Translations under genes and position numbers: made by a program
Part shown: piece after piece, positions 17,382 to 26,110 of the stretch
Numbering within the stretch: the stretch's first letter is position 1
Layout of the letters: each line of letters opens with the position of its first letter
Notes under the pieces: model-generated
The model's database searches: none
Told to the model about the DNA's origin: nothing
Seen by the model: only the letters and a program-made list of their open reading frames with translations
NCBI GenBank assembly: GCA_031287575.1
Contig: JAITSV010000062.1
Span: 118,375-182,374, forward strand
Direction: 5' to 3'
Length of the DNA: 64,000 bases
Source of the DNA: Desulfovibrio sp.
GTDB lineage: Bacteria; Desulfobacterota; Desulfovibrionia; Desulfovibrionales; Desulfovibrionaceae

Positions 17382-18266
17382 ATGTCCATCCGTTTCATAG
17401 ACCTGCATTCCCATTCCACCGCCTCGGACGGCAGCGACACCCCGGCGGAACTGGTGCGCAACGCCGCCGCCGCAAAGCTGGCCGCCATCGCCCTTACCGA
17501 CCACGACACCACGTCCGGCCTGGACGAGGCCGTGCGCGAAGGCCGCCAGCGCGGCATCGAGGTCATCCGGGGCTGCGAACTGGGCGTGCGCTGCGAACAC
17601 GGCGAACTGCACATCCTGGGCCTGTGGCTGCCCGAAGACGGCGGCTCCACCCCGCTGAACGCCACCCTGGCCGAACTGCGCCACCACCGCGCCACCCGCA
17701 ATCACCGCATCGCGGCGCAATTGCGCGAGTGCGGCGTGGACATTGAATACGCCGAGGTGGAGGCCATCTCCGGCGGCGAATCGGTCAGCCGCCTGCACTT
17801 CGCGCGCATCCTGCACGAAAAGGGCTACGTACCCTCGCCGCAAGAGGCCTTTGCCCGCTACATCGGCCCCGGAGGCCGGGCCTACGTGGCCAAGGAAACC
17901 CTGTCTCCCGCCGGCGGCGTGGCCCTGCTGCGCTCCGTGGGGGCCACCGTGGCCCTGGCCCACCCCATGCTGTTCCGCTACCCCGGCAACGGCTTTGCCG
18001 AATGGCTGGACGATACCGTGGCCGACCTCAAGTCCCACGGCCTGGACGCCATAGAGGCCTACCACAGCGAACATTCCCAGGCCGACACCCGGCGCTGCGT
18101 GGACCTGGCCGCCCGGCACGGGCTGGCCCTGACCGGCGGCTCGGACTACCACGGCGCGGGCAAGCCCGGCATTGCCCTTGGGCGTGGACGCGGCGGCCTG
18201 CGCGTGACCACCGCCGTGCTCGACAGTCTGAAGGAGCGCAGGCTCCGCCAAAGGCTCCCGGTGTAG
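17382..18266 (+). CDS. PHP domain phosphoesterase (nucleoside bisphosphate phosphatase/RNase AM-like)
   Basis: 294 residues; GGAG five bases before the ATG fixes the start. The PHP metal-binding motifs are intact: DLHSHSTASDGSDTP (7-21), ALTDHDTT (38-45), GCELGVR, LAHPML (near 187-192) and GSDYHG (near 255). This layout matches the COG0613 group that hydrolyses 3',5'-nucleoside bisphosphates (pAp) and trims RNA 5' ends. pAp is produced by sulfonation pathways but not by dissimilatory sulfate reduction, so the RNA role may be the main one; that is inference. Followed by a U32 gene 103 bases downstream. Confidence 0.88.
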   Translation: MSIRFIDLHSHSTASDGSDTPAELVRNAAAAKLAAIALTDHDTTSGLDEAVREGRQRGIEVIRGCELGVRCEHGELHILGLWLPEDGGSTPLNATLAELRHHRATRNHRIAAQLRECGVDIEYAEVEAISGGESVSRLHFARILHEKGYVPSPQEAFARYIGPGGRAYVAKETLSPAGGVALLRSVGATVALAHPMLFRYPGNGFAEWLDDTVADLKSHGLDAIEAYHSEHSQADTRRCVDLAARHGLALTGGSDYHGAGKPGIALGRGRGGLRVTTAVLDSLKERRLRQRLPV

Positions 18267-18369
18267 ACGCGCCCTGCCCCGGCGTCCCGCAGCCCCGTCC
18301 ATCCGCCGACCGCAGGCGGGCCGCCCGCCGCCAACCACAGCAACCACAGCATCAAACGCCATAGCCACC

Positions 18370-19662
18370 ATGACCAACGCTTTCACGGCACACCCCCACG
18401 CGTCCCCTCGGGACGCGGACCCTCCCGCCCCCGCACGGGCCGCCCTGCCCGAACTGCTGGCCCCGGCGGGCGACATGGAAAAGCTGGACGCGGCCCTGCG
18501 CTACGGCGCCAACGCCGTGTACCTGGGCGGGCGCGGCCCCAACCTGCGCGCGGGCGCGCAAGGCTTTTCGCCCGACGAACTGCCGCAGGCCGTCCGGCGC
18601 GCCCATGCCGTGGACGCGCGCGTCTACTACTGCCTGAACAGCCTGCCCCACCAACGCCACCTGCGCGACGTGGAAGCCGCCATGGACGAGGCCCACGCGG
18701 CGGGCGTGGACGCCCTGATCGTGGCCGACCCCGGCGTGGCCCGCATGGCCCGCCGCCGGGTGCCGGGCCTGCCGCTGCACGTGTCCACCCAGGCCAACAC
18801 CGCCAACGCGGAGGCCGCCCTGTTCTGGCAGGACATGGGCGCCACCCGCGTGAACATGGCGCGCGAACTGGACATGTCCGGCATCCGCGACCTGGTCCGG
18901 GCCTGCCCCGGCATGGAATTCGAGGCCTTCGTGCACGGGGCCGTGTGCCTGGCCGTGTCCGGCCACTGCCTGCTTTCCGCCTGGATGAACAACCGCCCGG
19001 CCAACCTCGGCCAGTGCACCCACCCCTGCCGCTTCGAGTACCTGGGCATGGCCCTGGCCGTGGAAGAAAAGACCCGCCCCGGCGAAATCGCGTGGGAGGC
19101 GGTGCAGGACGGCCCGTTCCACTCCAGCTTCTGGGCGCCCAACGACCTGTGCCTGGTGAAGTATGCGCGCTGGTTCGCCGCCGTGGGCGTGGCCGCGCTG
19201 AAGATCGAGGGCCGGGTGAAGAGCGCGGGCTACGTGGCCCAGGTTACCGACGCCTACCGCACCGCGCTGGACGACCTGACCCGGCGCGCCTTCCGGTACG
19301 AGGATTACCTGTACGAACTGCTGAACACCGCCAGCAGGCCGCTTTCCACCGGCTTTTTCCTGCCCGGCGGCAGGCGGCTGAACCGGGGCCTGCCGCACGA
19401 CGCCATGCGCCGCCCGGTGGTGGCGCGCATCGAGCAGCCCGCGGGCGATGGCGCGTGGCACGTGTCCGTACGCGCCCCGTGGCGTGCCGAAAAGCCCCTG
19501 GAACTGCTGCTGCCCGGCCTGCGCAGGCCGGAACTGCAACCCGGCGCCTTCCGGCTGGAAAACCACAAGGGCGAGATCGTGGACCGGCTGCACCCCGGCA
19601 TGGCGGGGGTGCTGCACTGCGCCCACGACGGCCTTGCGCCCGGCCTGTTCGTGCGGGCCTGA
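18370..19662 (+). CDS. Peptidase U32 family protein (RNA hydroxylase-like)
   Basis: 430 residues. The TIM-barrel domain starts near residue 28 (LPELLAPAGDMEKLDAALRY). The U32 signature is EFEAFVHGAVCLAVSGHCLL at 183-202. Four cysteines (Cys193, Cys200, Cys216, Cys220) match the iron-sulfur ligands of the family. Despite the name, characterised members (TrhP, RlhA, UbiU/V) hydroxylate RNA or quinone precursors with prephenate as a helper; which group this belongs to is not clear from sequence. The N-terminal 25 residues are low-complexity. The sigma-54 activator gene starts 98 bases later on the same strand. Confidence 0.88.
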   Translation: MTNAFTAHPHASPRDADPPAPARAALPELLAPAGDMEKLDAALRYGANAVYLGGRGPNLRAGAQGFSPDELPQAVRRAHAVDARVYYCLNSLPHQRHLRDVEAAMDEAHAAGVDALIVADPGVARMARRRVPGLPLHVSTQANTANAEAALFWQDMGATRVNMARELDMSGIRDLVRACPGMEFEAFVHGAVCLAVSGHCLLSAWMNNRPANLGQCTHPCRFEYLGMALAVEEKTRPGEIAWEAVQDGPFHSSFWAPNDLCLVKYARWFAAVGVAALKIEGRVKSAGYVAQVTDAYRTALDDLTRRAFRYEDYLYELLNTASRPLSTGFFLPGGRRLNRGLPHDAMRRPVVARIEQPAGDGAWHVSVRAPWRAEKPLELLLPGLRRPELQPGAFRLENHKGEIVDRLHPGMAGVLHCAHDGLAPGLFVRA

Positions 19663-19760
19663 GAACGCCCGGCAGCCATGCCTCCAACGCCCACGACACA
19701 CCGGCGCTCCGGCATCCACCGCACCCCGTCACCACGGCCCCGCAACCCCACGGAACATCC

Positions 19761-21740
19761 ATGGCCCACGTGCTGATCATCGATGCCGACGCCGCCTTCG
19801 CCCAACTGGTGGCGGGCATTGCCGAAGGGCTGGGGCACCGGGCCTCGCGGGCGACGGGCCTGGTGGAAGGGCGCCTGCTGGCCGACGACGCCGACGTGAT
19901 CTTTCTGGCCGCCACCCTGCCCGACGGCAACGGCGTGGAGGCCATGCCCGGCCTGCGCGCCCTGCCCGGCCAGCCGGAAATCATCGTCACCGCCGAAGGG
20001 GGCGACCCGGACGGCGCGGAACGGGCCATCCGCCATGGCGCGTGGGAATGGCTGCGCAAGCCCCTGCCTGCCGACCGGGTGGTGCTGCCGCTGTTGCGCG
20101 CGCTGGACTACCGCGCCCGCCTGCCTGCCCAGCGCCCCTCGTCGCGCCTGAAGCACTCCATCGTGGGGGTCAGCACGGCCATCCGCCGCTGCCTGGACGT
20201 GGTGGCCGAGGCGGCGGGCAGCGACGCCGCCGCGCTGGTCACCGGCGAAACGGGCGTGGGCAAGGAACTGTTCGCACGGGCCATCCACGACAACAGCCCG
20301 CGCGCCGCCGCGCCCTTCGTGGCCGTGGACTGCGCCTCGCTGCCGCGTTCGCTGGCCGGGTCCATCCTGTTCGGCCACCGCAAGGGGGCCTTCACCGGGG
20401 CGGATTCCAACCGCGACGGCCTGGTGTTGCAGGCGGACGGCGGCACCCTGTTCCTGGACGAGGTGGGCGAACTGCCCCTGTCCATGCAGAAGATGTTTCT
20501 GCGCGTGCTGCAGGAACACCGCTTCCGCCCGGTGGGCGGCCGCACGGAAATCACCAGCGATTTCCGCCTCATCGCGGCCACCAACCGCGACCTGGAAGCC
20601 ATGGCCGAGCGCAACACCTTTCGCAGCGACCTGCTCTACCGCATGCGCACCGTGGTGGTGAGCATTCCGCCGCTGCGCGAACGGTGCGAGGACGTCACCG
20701 CGCTGGCCGGGCACTACCTGCCGCGCATCTGGGCGCGCTTCGCCCTGCCGGAAAAGGACATCTCGCCCGACTTCCACGAAACGCTGCTGGCCTACCACTG
20801 GCCGGGCAACGTGCGCGAACTCATCCATACCCTGGAACGGGCGGTGCTGGCTTCGCAGGATGCGCCCAAGCTGTTCGCCCGCCACCTGCCGGACTACCTG
20901 CGCATCTGCCTGGCCCGGGCCGCCGCGCGCAATGGGGCCGCCGCCCCCACGGGGTACGGCGGGCTGGGCGGACCGTCCTGCCTGTACGGGGCCGGTGAAC
21001 GCGCCACCCCTGCACCGCTTGGCGGCAACGCAGCAGACGCTGCGGAGGGAGCGGATGCAACGAACGGGCACCGCCCCGCGAACGTCCCCGCCCCGGCGGA
21101 TCGGGCATCAACCGCGCGGCTGGCCGGTACCGCATCACCCAGCGTTCAGTCGGGCGACAGCGCCCCTGCAGCCAGCCAGGCCTCCCCGTCCGGACAGGCG
21201 CACCCCGGACAGGCGCACCCCGGACAGCCCCGGCCCGCGCCGCCCGTATCGCCCGGCTGGGGGCCGCGCGCGCCCTATGCCATCTACACCTCGCCGCACT
21301 ACGCCCCGTCCCCCGAACGCATGGAACCCCAGGAACCCACGGCTCCAACGGACGGCACACGTCATGGAGACATGCCCGTCGGCAACGGCGACGAACGGCC
21401 ATCGTGGGGCGGACACGGCACCGGCGAGGACGGAATCCCCGTTGGCCTGACCGGCCATGCAGGGCTGCCACCCCGTGACGCCTCCGAAGCTGACGGGCTC
21501 CAGCCCTCACCGGCGGCGGGCATGCCCAGTGCCCCCGTCGCATTCCCACCCCGTGCCGCCGCACCCCTTGCCGACGTCCTGCCCCGCTTCTTCGACTTTC
21601 GTGACGCGCAATTCGCCGCCTACCTGCACGAACTGATGCGCCGCGCCGGTGGCGACATCCGTGCCGCCTGCACCCTCTCCGGGCTGTCCCGGTCGCACCT
21701 GTACGACCTGCTGCGCAAGCACGGCGTGCCCCCCCGCTGA
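19761..21740 (+). CDS. Sigma-54 activator with degenerate receiver domain and long disordered linker
   Basis: 659 residues. The receiver domain (1-120) lacks the phosphoacceptor: where consensus reads LLDxxLPDG, the protein has FLAATLPDG with Ala50, and the acidic pocket IIDAD is one residue short. Lys100 is kept. The AAA+ domain (about 130-375) is complete, with Walker A GETGVGKE at 162-169, sigma-54 contact loop GAFTGA at 209-214 and Walker B LFLDEVGE. About 200 residues rich in Pro, Ala and Gly follow (with a GQAHPGQAHPGQ repeat). The C-terminus is a Fis-type helix-turn-helix (DIRAACTLSGLSRSHLYDLL). Activity is thus probably set by something other than phosphorylation at the usual site. 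Start at 19761 by domain border; no strong ribosome site. Confidence 0.9.
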   Translation: MAHVLIIDADAAFAQLVAGIAEGLGHRASRATGLVEGRLLADDADVIFLAATLPDGNGVEAMPGLRALPGQPEIIVTAEGGDPDGAERAIRHGAWEWLRKPLPADRVVLPLLRALDYRARLPAQRPSSRLKHSIVGVSTAIRRCLDVVAEAAGSDAAALVTGETGVGKELFARAIHDNSPRAAAPFVAVDCASLPRSLAGSILFGHRKGAFTGADSNRDGLVLQADGGTLFLDEVGELPLSMQKMFLRVLQEHRFRPVGGRTEITSDFRLIAATNRDLEAMAERNTFRSDLLYRMRTVVVSIPPLRERCEDVTALAGHYLPRIWARFALPEKDISPDFHETLLAYHWPGNVRELIHTLERAVLASQDAPKLFARHLPDYLRICLARAAARNGAAAPTGYGGLGGPSCLYGAGERATPAPLGGNAADAAEGADATNGHRPANVPAPADRASTARLAGTASPSVQSGDSAPAASQASPSGQAHPGQAHPGQPRPAPPVSPGWGPRAPYAIYTSPHYAPSPERMEPQEPTAPTDGTRHGDMPVGNGDERPSWGGHGTGEDGIPVGLTGHAGLPPRDASEADGLQPSPAAGMPSAPVAFPPRAAAPLADVLPRFFDFRDAQFAAYLHELMRRAGGDIRAACTLSGLSRSHLYDLLRKHGVPPR

Positions 21741-21787
21741 CCCCGCGAACGTCGCCAGTGCACAGGCGGCCGTGCTTGTCCGCTCTG

Positions 21788-21841
21788 TCCGGGATGGCGG
21801 ACAGACGCACTCCCGGCGCGTCCGCCATCCCGGATTATTTT
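21788..21841 (+). terminator. Rho-independent terminator after sigma-54 activator
   Basis: A perfect 15-bp inverted repeat (TCCGGGATGGCGGAC 21788-21802, GTCCGCCATCCCGGA 21820-21834), a 17-nt loop and TTATTTT. A third related half, GTCCGC-CATC-GCGGAC, follows at about 21855-21870. Confidence 0.85.
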
Positions 21842-21972
21842 ACTCCGCTTGCGTCCGCCATCGCGGACAGCTACCCTGTCCCATTCATCTATTGTTTGTC
21901 CGTTCAATCTATTTTTTACTCAACATACTGATATTCAAACGTATTCACAACGCAACGCCAGCGCAACGCGAG

Positions 21973-22180
21973 TGGCACGCTTCTTGGTAAGTATAGGGCA
22001 ACAGACACCGGGCATGTCGGTCGATGCCCGATCCGTGCCGGAGGGCGGTTGGACAAGGCCAGCCGGTACGGGGGAATGCGTCGGACGCATTCCAGCCGCA
22101 GGGGTCCGTGGCGCAGTCGGTGCGCCGCGGGCGAAATCGGGGCGCGACGTTCCATGGGAACGGCGCGCCCCGCACGTTTT
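21973..22180 (+). ncRNA. Candidate structured small RNA in 0.7-kb gene-free gap
   Basis: The 704-bp gap 21741-22444 has no convincing gene. An AT-rich block (about 21875-21960) is followed by TGGCACG-N4-TTGG at 21973-21987, one base off the sigma-54 consensus at -12. Then come three hairpins: 22009-22030 (CGGGCAT/ATGCCCG), 22073-22093 (a 10-bp stem around one base) and 22139-22171 (14 paired bases with one mismatch), the last followed by GCACGTTTT like a terminator. The sum suggests a transcript of about 180 nt; this is inference from layout only. Confidence 0.35.
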
Positions 22181-22444
22181 CGGAAAGCCGGAAACCGCGC
22201 GCGCCAGACGCACGGGCGCGCAGAGCCGCCCGGTACACGGGTGCACGGGGCTTCCGGGAACAAGTGAGGGGGGTCTGGAAAAATCCGGGGGAATCCGAGG
22301 GGCACGAGAAACGGCGGGGCTCCGCGATGGTGCCCGTCCTGCGGGCATGCGGCACGCACGGCAAGACGGGCGCCGGCCGCTACACCGGCCGCACAAGGCC
22401 GCGCCCTCCGGCCCGGAACACGCAGCGGCCCGTAGCCAGGAAAA

Positions 22445-23680
22445 TCAGACAGGTTCGCCCAGCAGTTCCAGTACCTTCTGGCTGAGCTGCTGCAAATCGG
22501 GCTTGGCGAACTGCGCGTCCGCGCCCACCGACTCGCCCTTGTGTCCCAGCCTCTCCGAAACCAGCGACGAAAACAGCGCCACCGGCAGGGCGCGCAACAC
22601 GGGGTCTTCCTTGATGCGGCGGCACAGGGTCAGCCCGTCCATGCGCGGCATTTCGATATCGGAGACCACGGCCTGCACCAGGTCGGACAGGGGAGCGCCC
22701 TTGGCTTCGGCATCGCGGCGCAGGCCGTCCAGCATCTCCCACGCCTCCTGCCCGTCGTTGGCCTGCAACAGTTCGAACCGTCCGCTGGCCTCCATCAGGC
22801 TGCGCACCAGACGGCGCACGCTGCCGGAATCGTCGGCGTGCAGGATGCGGTAGCGGCGTGGCGGCAGATCCGGCCGCACATCCGGCACAACGGTTTCTCT
22901 GGCCGCGCCAGCCGCACTGGCCGCACCGGCCTCGTCGACCGCACCGGCATTGCCGGGCGCAATGTCCGCCGCCTGCCCCCGCCCCCCGGCGGGCACCGGG
23001 CCCAGGGGCCGTTCCATGCGGATGGACAGGTCCGGGTGCATCTCGGCCACGATGCTTTCCATGTCCAGCAGAAACACCACCCGTTCGTCCAGCCGGACCA
23101 TGCCGGTGATGGAGTTGCGGCTGGCCTCCTGCAGGAAGCGGCCCGGAGCCTCCACGTCGGTCCAGCTGATGCGGTGGATGCGGTTCACCCCGGACACCAG
23201 GAACCCGGTGATCACGGAGTTGAATTCGGTGACGATGATCTTGGGCTCGCCGCTGGTGTCGCGCGGGATGCCCAGGTACCGGGCCAGGTCCACCAGCGGG
23301 ATGACCCGTCCGTCGCGGTGCGGAAAGGCCCCCAGCGCGGCGGGATGGGGCATCTGCGGCAGCGCGGTGACGGGCTGCGTGCGGATGATTTCCACCACCT
23401 TGGCCACGTTGACGCCGTAGCGCCGCCGCAGCGAACCGCACGCGAGCGGGGCAGCCGTGCCGAAGGCCCCCCCGGCGAGGGCTTCCGCCACGCAGACGCC
23501 GTGCCCGTCCAGGTCTTCAGGCGCGCCGTCCGGCCCGCCGAGCCCGACATCGGCACCCGATGCGCCGGAACCGTCCGGCATGCCAGAGGCCGTGCCCTCG
23601 GGCGCGGCCTCGTCCACGAAGAACTCGACGATCTCGAGTTCGTTGGTGCCGGATTCCAGCAGAATGCCGGTCTGCCCCAT
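22445..23680 (-). CDS. cheV: CheV-type chemotaxis coupling protein (CheW plus receiver)
   Basis: 411 residues. The N-terminus MGQTGILLESGTNELEIVEF is typical CheV. The CheW-like domain is interrupted after its first strand by about 60 low-complexity residues (26-88) and resumes at RRRYGVNVAKVVEIIRTQPV. The C-terminal receiver (about 275-410) keeps an acidic pocket (ILHADDSG), the phosphoacceptor Asp in VVSDIEMPRMDG, and Lys in QFAKPD. An Ala/Gly-rich linker separates the domains. It couples receptors to CheA and can be phosphorylated for adaptation. GGGAGG precedes the ATG. No other che genes are adjacent, so it is an orphan CheV. Confidence 0.9.
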   Translation of the reverse strand: MGQTGILLESGTNELEIVEFFVDEAAPEGTASGMPDGSGASGADVGLGGPDGAPEDLDGHGVCVAEALAGGAFGTAAPLACGSLRRRYGVNVAKVVEIIRTQPVTALPQMPHPAALGAFPHRDGRVIPLVDLARYLGIPRDTSGEPKIIVTEFNSVITGFLVSGVNRIHRISWTDVEAPGRFLQEASRNSITGMVRLDERVVFLLDMESIVAEMHPDLSIRMERPLGPVPAGGRGQAADIAPGNAGAVDEAGAASAAGAARETVVPDVRPDLPPRRYRILHADDSGSVRRLVRSLMEASGRFELLQANDGQEAWEMLDGLRRDAEAKGAPLSDLVQAVVSDIEMPRMDGLTLCRRIKEDPVLRALPVALFSSLVSERLGHKGESVGADAQFAKPDLQQLSQKVLELLGEPV

Positions 23681-23965
23681 GGTCCCTCCCGGCAGGCGCT
23701 ACCACGCCATGCCCCGATGAGAATCCGAGAGTGCGCCGATGCCGTGGCGCCCCGCAGGCCCGTTGCCCGGGCCGCATGCCTATTGCGCAACGCAGGGTAT
23801 GCCGAAACCGTCCCCGGATGATGGCGCCCGCGTGTCGGCCCGGCGGCAACCCGCCATCGTGCCGCCTTGCATCGTTCCGCGCGGAATATAGCGCCTTTCC
23901 CGGCAAAGGGCCACCGGGCACCGGCGTCCTTTCGTGGCGGGGGCACGCCGGAATCGCGCCGGAAT

Positions 23966-24009
23966 CATGCCCGGATCATGCCCGGAGCATGCCCGGAGCA
24001 TGCCCGGAT
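23966..24009. repeat. 11-bp tandem repeat, four copies
   Basis: CATGCCCGGAT/G units, 11 bp each, four in a row plus a partial fifth. They lie in the 490-bp gap 23681-24170 upstream of the Gate-domain gene. The rest of the gap is GC-rich with no clear promoter. Confidence 0.8.
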
Positions 24010-24170
24010 CATGCAATGTCGGCCCTGCCCGGCGACACGCGGTTTTCCCTTGCGTCGCACCGCCGCCGGGCCTACAACCCGCAATGTCCCCGTACGCTGC
24101 CGACCGGCGGCAGCCCTCGAATGACCGAACCATCGCCCCACGCGCCCCGCGCCGCCAATCCGCCACCGCC

Positions 24171-25481
24171 ATGCCCACGCCGCCCCCCCGCCAGCACGAC
24201 GCATCCGCCCAGCCCCAGCAGCCCGCCGTACTTAACGCACCGGGCGTGCCCTCGTCCTCGTCCGCGTTCCCTGCCGCCCACGCGCCCGCCCATGGCCACG
24301 GCACACACGCGATGCCCGGCGGACAGGCCAGGCAGGACAGGACAAGGAACCGCCGCGCGTCGCGCATGGGGCTGGCGCTGCCGCTGCTGGCCTGCGCCGT
24401 GGCCCTGGGGGCCATCCTGGCCCGCGACCCCCGCCTGCTGGCCTGGCACGCCGCGTGGCCGGGGCTGGTGCGCCCCCTGCTGCACATGCTGGTGATCATG
24501 GGCGTGGGGCTGGCCGTGGGGCTGGCCGTGGAGGCCTTTGGCTGGACGCCGCTGCTGGCCCGGCTGGCCCGACCGGTAACCCGCTGGGGCCGACTGCCCG
24601 ACGACAGCGGCGCCGCCTTCGCCACGGCCTTCCTGTCCGCCGCCGCATCCAACTCGCTGCTCATGGAGGCGCACGCCGCCGGGCGGCTGTCCGCACGCGA
24701 ACTGCGCCTGTCGTACCTGCTCAATTCCGGCCTGCCGGTCTTCCTGCTGCACCTGCCCACCACGTTCTTCGTGGTGGGACCGCTGGCACGCGCGGCAGGC
24801 ATCATCTACCTGACGCTGAACGGCGTGGCCGCGCTGCTGCGCACGGTGCTGGTGCTGCTGCTTACACGCCGGGCGGGGCCAGCCGACGCGAAAAGAGACA
24901 CGGACAGGAGCGGGGACGCACCCCACCCCGGCGCGAGCCGGTCCGGCGTCGTGTCCGCGCACGGGCCGCATGGGGGCCAACCGGATGTGCCCGCCACCCC
25001 GGCGCGGCGCCTGCGGGCGGCAGTGGCGCTGGTGGGCATGCGCTTCCGCCGCCGCATCGGCCGCATGGCCCTGTTCACCGCGCCCACCTATCTTGCCATG
25101 TACGCCCTGCACCAGGCCGGGGTGTTCGACACCCTGCGCGATCTTGCGGCTGGGGGCGCAACGGGCGGCTTCGGCATGGGCTTTCTGCCGGTGCAGGCCG
25201 CCGGGGTGGTGGTGTTTTCCGCCGCCGCCGAATTCTCGTCCGGGGTGGCCGCTGCCGCCGCCTTGCTGGACGCCGGTTCGCTGGATACGGCCCAGACCGC
25301 GCTGGCACTGGTGCTGGGCACCATCGTGGCCACCCCCATACGGGCGCTGCGCCACCAGTTGCCCTCGCACACCGGCATCTTCACGCCCCGCCTGGGGCTG
25401 GTGCTGCTGGTGCAGAGCCAGCTGTTCCGCGTGGCCAGCCTGGCCGCCGTTACCGCCGTATGGTGGTTGGCCACGCACTGA
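24171..25481 (+). CDS. Nucleoside-recognition (Gate) domain membrane protein
   Basis: About 436 residues from the ATG at 24171; the frame is open from 23934, and other ATGs are at 24084, 24312 and 24366, none with a ribosome site. The first 65 residues are Pro/Ala low-complexity. Then come about eight membrane segments in two Gate-like halves: LALPLLACAVALGAILA, LHMLVIMGVGLAVGLAVEAF, AFATAFLSAAASNSLLMEAH and, after a charged cytoplasmic loop of about 65 residues, MALFTAPTYLAMYALHQAG and GVVVFSAAAEFSSGVAAAAA. Gate-domain proteins are thought to transport small ligands; the ligand here is unknown. Convergent with tatA across a strong hairpin. Confidence 0.75.
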   Translation: MPTPPPRQHDASAQPQQPAVLNAPGVPSSSSAFPAAHAPAHGHGTHAMPGGQARQDRTRNRRASRMGLALPLLACAVALGAILARDPRLLAWHAAWPGLVRPLLHMLVIMGVGLAVGLAVEAFGWTPLLARLARPVTRWGRLPDDSGAAFATAFLSAAASNSLLMEAHAAGRLSARELRLSYLLNSGLPVFLLHLPTTFFVVGPLARAAGIIYLTLNGVAALLRTVLVLLLTRRAGPADAKRDTDRSGDAPHPGASRSGVVSAHGPHGGQPDVPATPARRLRAAVALVGMRFRRRIGRMALFTAPTYLAMYALHQAGVFDTLRDLAAGGATGGFGMGFLPVQAAGVVVFSAAAEFSSGVAAAAALLDAGSLDTAQTALALVLGTIVATPIRALRHQLPSHTGIFTPRLGLVLLVQSQLFRVASLAAVTAVWWLATH

Positions 25482-25512
25482 CGCACCGCACTCTTTCCAG
25501 GCCGCAACGCGC

Positions 25513-25552
25513 GGACGGGGCGGGCACGGTTGTTTCCGTGTCCGCCCCGTCC
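25513..25552. terminator. Long GC-rich hairpin between convergent genes
   Basis: A 17-bp stem (25513-25529 with 25536-25552, one G-T pair) and a TTGTTT loop between the Gate-domain gene and tatA. There is no T run on either side, so it could be a bidirectional barrier or mRNA end stabiliser rather than a classic terminator. Confidence 0.6.
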
Positions 25553-25672
25553 GTATTCGCCCGGCGGTATCCGCCCGGCAGCATGCATCCGCCTGGTCTG
25601 TCCGGAGTATCCCGCCCGGGGTATTCCGCCCGGCGTGCCCCCCGCCGACAGCCCCCGGTCGGAACATTCCAC

Positions 25673-25846
25673 CTACTTCGTGTTGTCCTTGGTGACTTCG
25701 TCGGGTTCGTTCATGGCCCCGCGCAGTTCACGCACGGCCTTGCCCAGTGTCCTGCCCAGCTGGGGCAGCTTGTCCGGCCCGAAAACGAACAGGGCCACTA
25801 TGCCCACCACCAACAGGTGCATCGGCTGAAACAGTTCTCCGATCAT
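25673..25846 (-). CDS. tatA: Twin-arginine translocase subunit TatA
   Basis: 57 residues from the ATG at 25846. A single N-terminal membrane helix (about 8-24, MHLLVVGIVALFVFG) is followed by the hinge FGPDKLPQLGRTLGKAV, an amphipathic helix and a short acidic tail; this is the standard TatA/E plan. TatA forms the pore for folded proteins with Tat signal peptides; the FMN dehydrogenase at 33990-35207 is one possible client in this window. tatB/C are not here. Longer in-frame versions to 25933 add a non-conserved extension. The upstream 264 bp hold TTGTGCAAGTTG and TTGCACAAGTTG, a near-repeat that could be an operator. Confidence 0.93.
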   Translation of the reverse strand: MIGELFQPMHLLVVGIVALFVFGPDKLPQLGRTLGKAVRELRGAMNEPDEVTKDNTK

Positions 25847-26021
25847 GATTCCATCCCGTGAAGGCGCATGATGCGCGCAAAAATGCTGCCCACCGCGCGC
25901 GGTGCATGCCGGAAAACTTTCCCGACGCCGCACGCCCCTGCCATTTCATACGCCCGATTGCCCTGCTGCGCCAACTTGTGCAACCATGACCGGGATTGTG
26001 CGGACAACTTGCACAAACGGC

Positions 26022-26050
26022 CACGGCCCGAAGCATGGCGCCGGGCCGTG
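26022..26050 (-). terminator. Probable terminator after the PAS kinase
   Basis: On the minus strand, CACGGCCCG/CGGGCCGTG with an 11-nt loop, then GCCGTTTGTG. The weak T run lowers confidence. Confidence 0.55.
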
Positions 26051-26110
26051 AAATTCCACGGGGTACGTACCGAAGCCGCAAGGAACACGTTCCCCCGGCG
26101 CGAGGCTGGC

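Noticed and set aside
21849..22853. Open frames in the 21.7-22.4 kb gap
   Set aside because: No ribosome site, no recognisable domain, and the longer ones run into cheV on the opposite strand.
23966..24009. CRISPR or iteron origin
   Set aside because: Only four 11-bp units, no spacers, no replication gene or DnaA boxes nearby.
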